A stretch of 64,000 bases of DNA from Heterobilharzia americana (lineage: Eukaryota > Platyhelminthes > Trematoda > Strigeidida > Schistosomatidae): assembly GCA_944470555.2 (NCBI GenBank), contig OX104129.1:44611998-44675997 (forward strand), given 5' to 3'. Position numbers and translations under genes: made by a program. Below the pieces are notes generated by a model. It had not been told where the DNA came from, did not search any database, and saw only the letters and a list, made by a program, of their open reading frames with translations. Below are positions 62,191-64,000 of the stretch, piece after piece. Within the stretch, counting starts at the first letter, position 1; every line of letters starts with the position of its first letter.

Positions 62191-63111
62191 TACTATTAAC
62201 CTTTTAGTTTTCATAATCTTATTGATTTTATCCAATTTACTTGCTTCACATAAAAGTGATGTTGATTTGAGAAATTTCTGTCAGCTGAAGTAGAAAAACA
62301 TTTCAAGCGGGTAAAAGTATTCTAAAAGGTGTCAAACAGATGAATTATTAAATATATTTACTCTTCCTAGTGAAGATGTAATAGAGAATGACTAGAAATT
62401 GGAATCACTTTGATGATTCCGCTTAGTGTTCACGCTTCATATTCAGTCAATCAGCTGCAACTCTTTTCACTTGTTCTAGCAACGTTTTTGGTCCCACTGT
62501 CTTAAACGTGATTAATCAGTTAGGAGTTTGCAAATATATTAGAGTGGTAGAGTATTCATGCGATAAATAATTAAATATTACCAATCTTTATTTCTGAAAA
62601 ATTATTAGAATAGTTTTAAATGGAAGAAACAGTGTCAGACAAATCTTAGAAATATATAATCACTGCAGTGTAACACTTTTGCATGACAAACATTATAGAA
62701 AACGTACCTGTTTCTTTACAACCGTGCATTCCTTTACACTATTGCTACTTAATTTTGGATGATGATTAAAATACCGAAATTTCATGTCTGTTGTTCAAGT
62801 GATTTACAAATATGACTTGAGATCAGGTTCCAACGATTTATTTGACGATAACTGAAATAATGAACTATGCGCTTAAAAACACCACAAAAAGTTAAAGTTA
62901 ATTGGAAAATAACTTAGAAATACAAAACATGATTCGAAAGTAATCCACAGAAAAAGGTAGTGTCTATGCTGATAATATACGAATGAAAATTATACTATTG
63001 ATGAGTTAAATGAAATTAGGTTTTCACTTTATTCAGGAAACTTTCGAAATCATACTTTGATTCTATGTACAGATTATTACATTTTATATACGTTCTTGAT
63101 TACTTGTTAAG

Positions 63112-63700
63112 GTTCTGGGACAGATCTGTCAATTAATAATGGTCTGAATTTATCAGGTGGGGCTTACTTTTGGCTGTATAATTCGCAGTGCAAAGGACCA
63201 AAAGCGTCACCATTACTGAACCTAACAAGTGCCGTGACTGAAAACAATCTTTACGAAAATAATCAAGAAAGAGGTGTAAACAAAGGTGCTCCTAGCATTT
63301 ATCAAGACGATTTTATGTCCTTGAGCACATCTTCTTTTGTTACTCAACCAGTAATACATTACCCCATATCCCCGTTATCATTACCAGGATATCCACTTGT
63401 TGTCTTTGAAGACCCTGTGCAAAGAAGATTTGATTTAGTTCACTGTTCAAAACTGCGTCGAGGTGATGGGAATGATGTGACTCCAAATTTAATGCGGTTA
63501 CGTTCTATGGGAGAAGAACTTGCCCATTTGAATAGGCATATTACAGCTCAAGGTGAATTAATTTCTCATGGAGCAATGGTAACACTTGAGCGAGCAAATG
63601 TGAATACGAATTTAAAGGTAATTCAGGGTCTTTCTGAATGCGTTTCAAACTCAAAGATTGTTGAACAAGCAAAGCGTGAAAAGAACAAACTGGCCAGCAA
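63112..63700 (+). CDS. CREBRF: CREBRF-like (CREB3 regulatory factor / REPTOR type) exon up to the bZIP basic region
   Basis: Open from acceptor AAG at 63,111 to donor GTAAGT at 63,701, 195 full codons. It enters with two bases of a split codon, matching the exon at 41,943. Near its start is GGAYFWLYNSQCKGPKAS; later come VVFEDPVQRRFDLVHCS, then DVTPNLMRLRSMGEELAHLN, and it ends QAKREKNKLAS. From family knowledge, CREBRF/REPTOR proteins have a DVTPNPxxLxxIGxELxxLN block shortly before a bZIP whose basic region runs KEKNKLASRACR. The order and spacing here agree, with a longer insert between the two. The rest of the basic region (Cys-Arg) and the leucine zipper must lie in the next exon, outside the window. 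The joined product reaches about 606 residues here, similar to the usual CREBRF size of about 640 in vertebrates. In animals this family acts in the nucleus in stress and nutrient (TOR) responses. Confidence 0.72.
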
Positions 63701-64000
63701 GTAAGTTTTAATGTTGTAAGCTTTTAACTCGTATAATTTCAAATCATACTGTAATGTTTTTGCTGCGAAGGTATTTGAAGCTTTTATTAAAAAAGTGACA
63801 GGTATTCCAGAATACCTATGTAATTTATTCTCATTAGACTAAAACATCCTTTACTTTCAAAGAAAACTGACTAAACTGTTTCATAAGATAACACCAGTAA
63901 TTTGTTTCTCCTCTTAATATCTTGACGCTGCAACTCATTTTGAAGCCAAACAGAAAACTAAGTGCAAATGAATACTCATTGTAAATCTCATTTAGGCTTG
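63701..64000 (+). other. Start of intron 3 of the CREBRF-like gene
   Basis: Begins GTAAGTTTTA directly after the basic-region codons. Non-coding to the window end. Confidence 0.7.

Larger units (their letters stand above)
41944..63111 (+). other. Intron 2 of the CREBRF-like gene (21.2 kb), repeat-filled
   Basis: Runs from GTGAGT at 41,944 to an acceptor AAG at 63,111. It contains the Sm-alpha-like, RTE and Penelope-like copies and the microsatellites listed separately. The remaining stretches (41,944-44,510; 49,220-50,690; 52,810-61,830; 62,200-63,111) are AT-rich with no supported exon or element. Confidence 0.62.

Noticed and set aside
1..64000. CRISPR arrays, bacterial operons, rRNA or intact tRNA genes
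   Set aside because: None seen; the pol III boxes found belong to SINE-like repeats.

Overview
The window looks like a piece of a Schistosoma (blood fluke) nuclear genome. It is AT-rich, has very few coding exons separated by long introns, and carries the usual schistosome repeat cast: RTE-clade LINEs resembling SR2, Penelope-like elements (PLEs), a decayed Ty3/Gypsy pol, and short SINE-like repeats of the Sm-alpha type with hammerhead-ribozyme-like ends and pol III boxes. I cannot tell the species from this sequence.

One protein-coding gene is supported. It runs on the + strand across the right part of the window as three exons: 38,815-39,852 (CDS from 38,832), 41,734-41,943 and 63,112-63,700. 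Both introns have good GT..AG borders and matching phase (one base, then two bases of the split codon), so the exons join in frame to about 606 residues. The third exon ends inside what I read as a bZIP basic region (KREKNKLAS). It is preceded by a DVTPN..RL..MGEEL..LN block that I recognise as the CREBRF (CREB3 regulatory factor; insect REPTOR) type. The rest of the bZIP lies beyond the right edge.

Layout. 1-30.4 kb is a graveyard of old elements: a fossil LINE 3' end (2.85-3.42 kb); Sm-alpha-like pieces (5.0 and 30.1 kb); a fossil PLE reverse transcriptase (8.4 kb); a 428-bp inverted repeat with a PLE endonuclease remnant in its spacer (13.0-17.9 kb), whose right arm was later hit by an RTE element with a perfect 11-bp target-site duplication; a decayed Ty3/Gypsy pol (21.3-23.2 kb); and a possible second Gypsy RT piece (26.3-26.7 kb). 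30.4-38.8 kb is plain AT-rich sequence upstream of the gene's first visible coding exon. The 21-kb second intron holds a Sm-alpha-like repeat (44.5 kb), a second RTE copy on the - strand with a perfect 14-bp target-site duplication (45.4-48.7 kb), another Sm-alpha-like repeat (48.9 kb), a decayed PLE on the - strand (50.7-52.8 kb), two long AT microsatellites and a Sm-alpha-like repeat (62 kb).

I see no new multi-gene system. The most informative structures are the long inverted repeat with its nested RTE, the paired opposite-strand hammerhead-like motifs around pol III boxes, the microsatellites born inside the second RTE copy, and the CREBRF-like gene spread over a repeat-filled intron.
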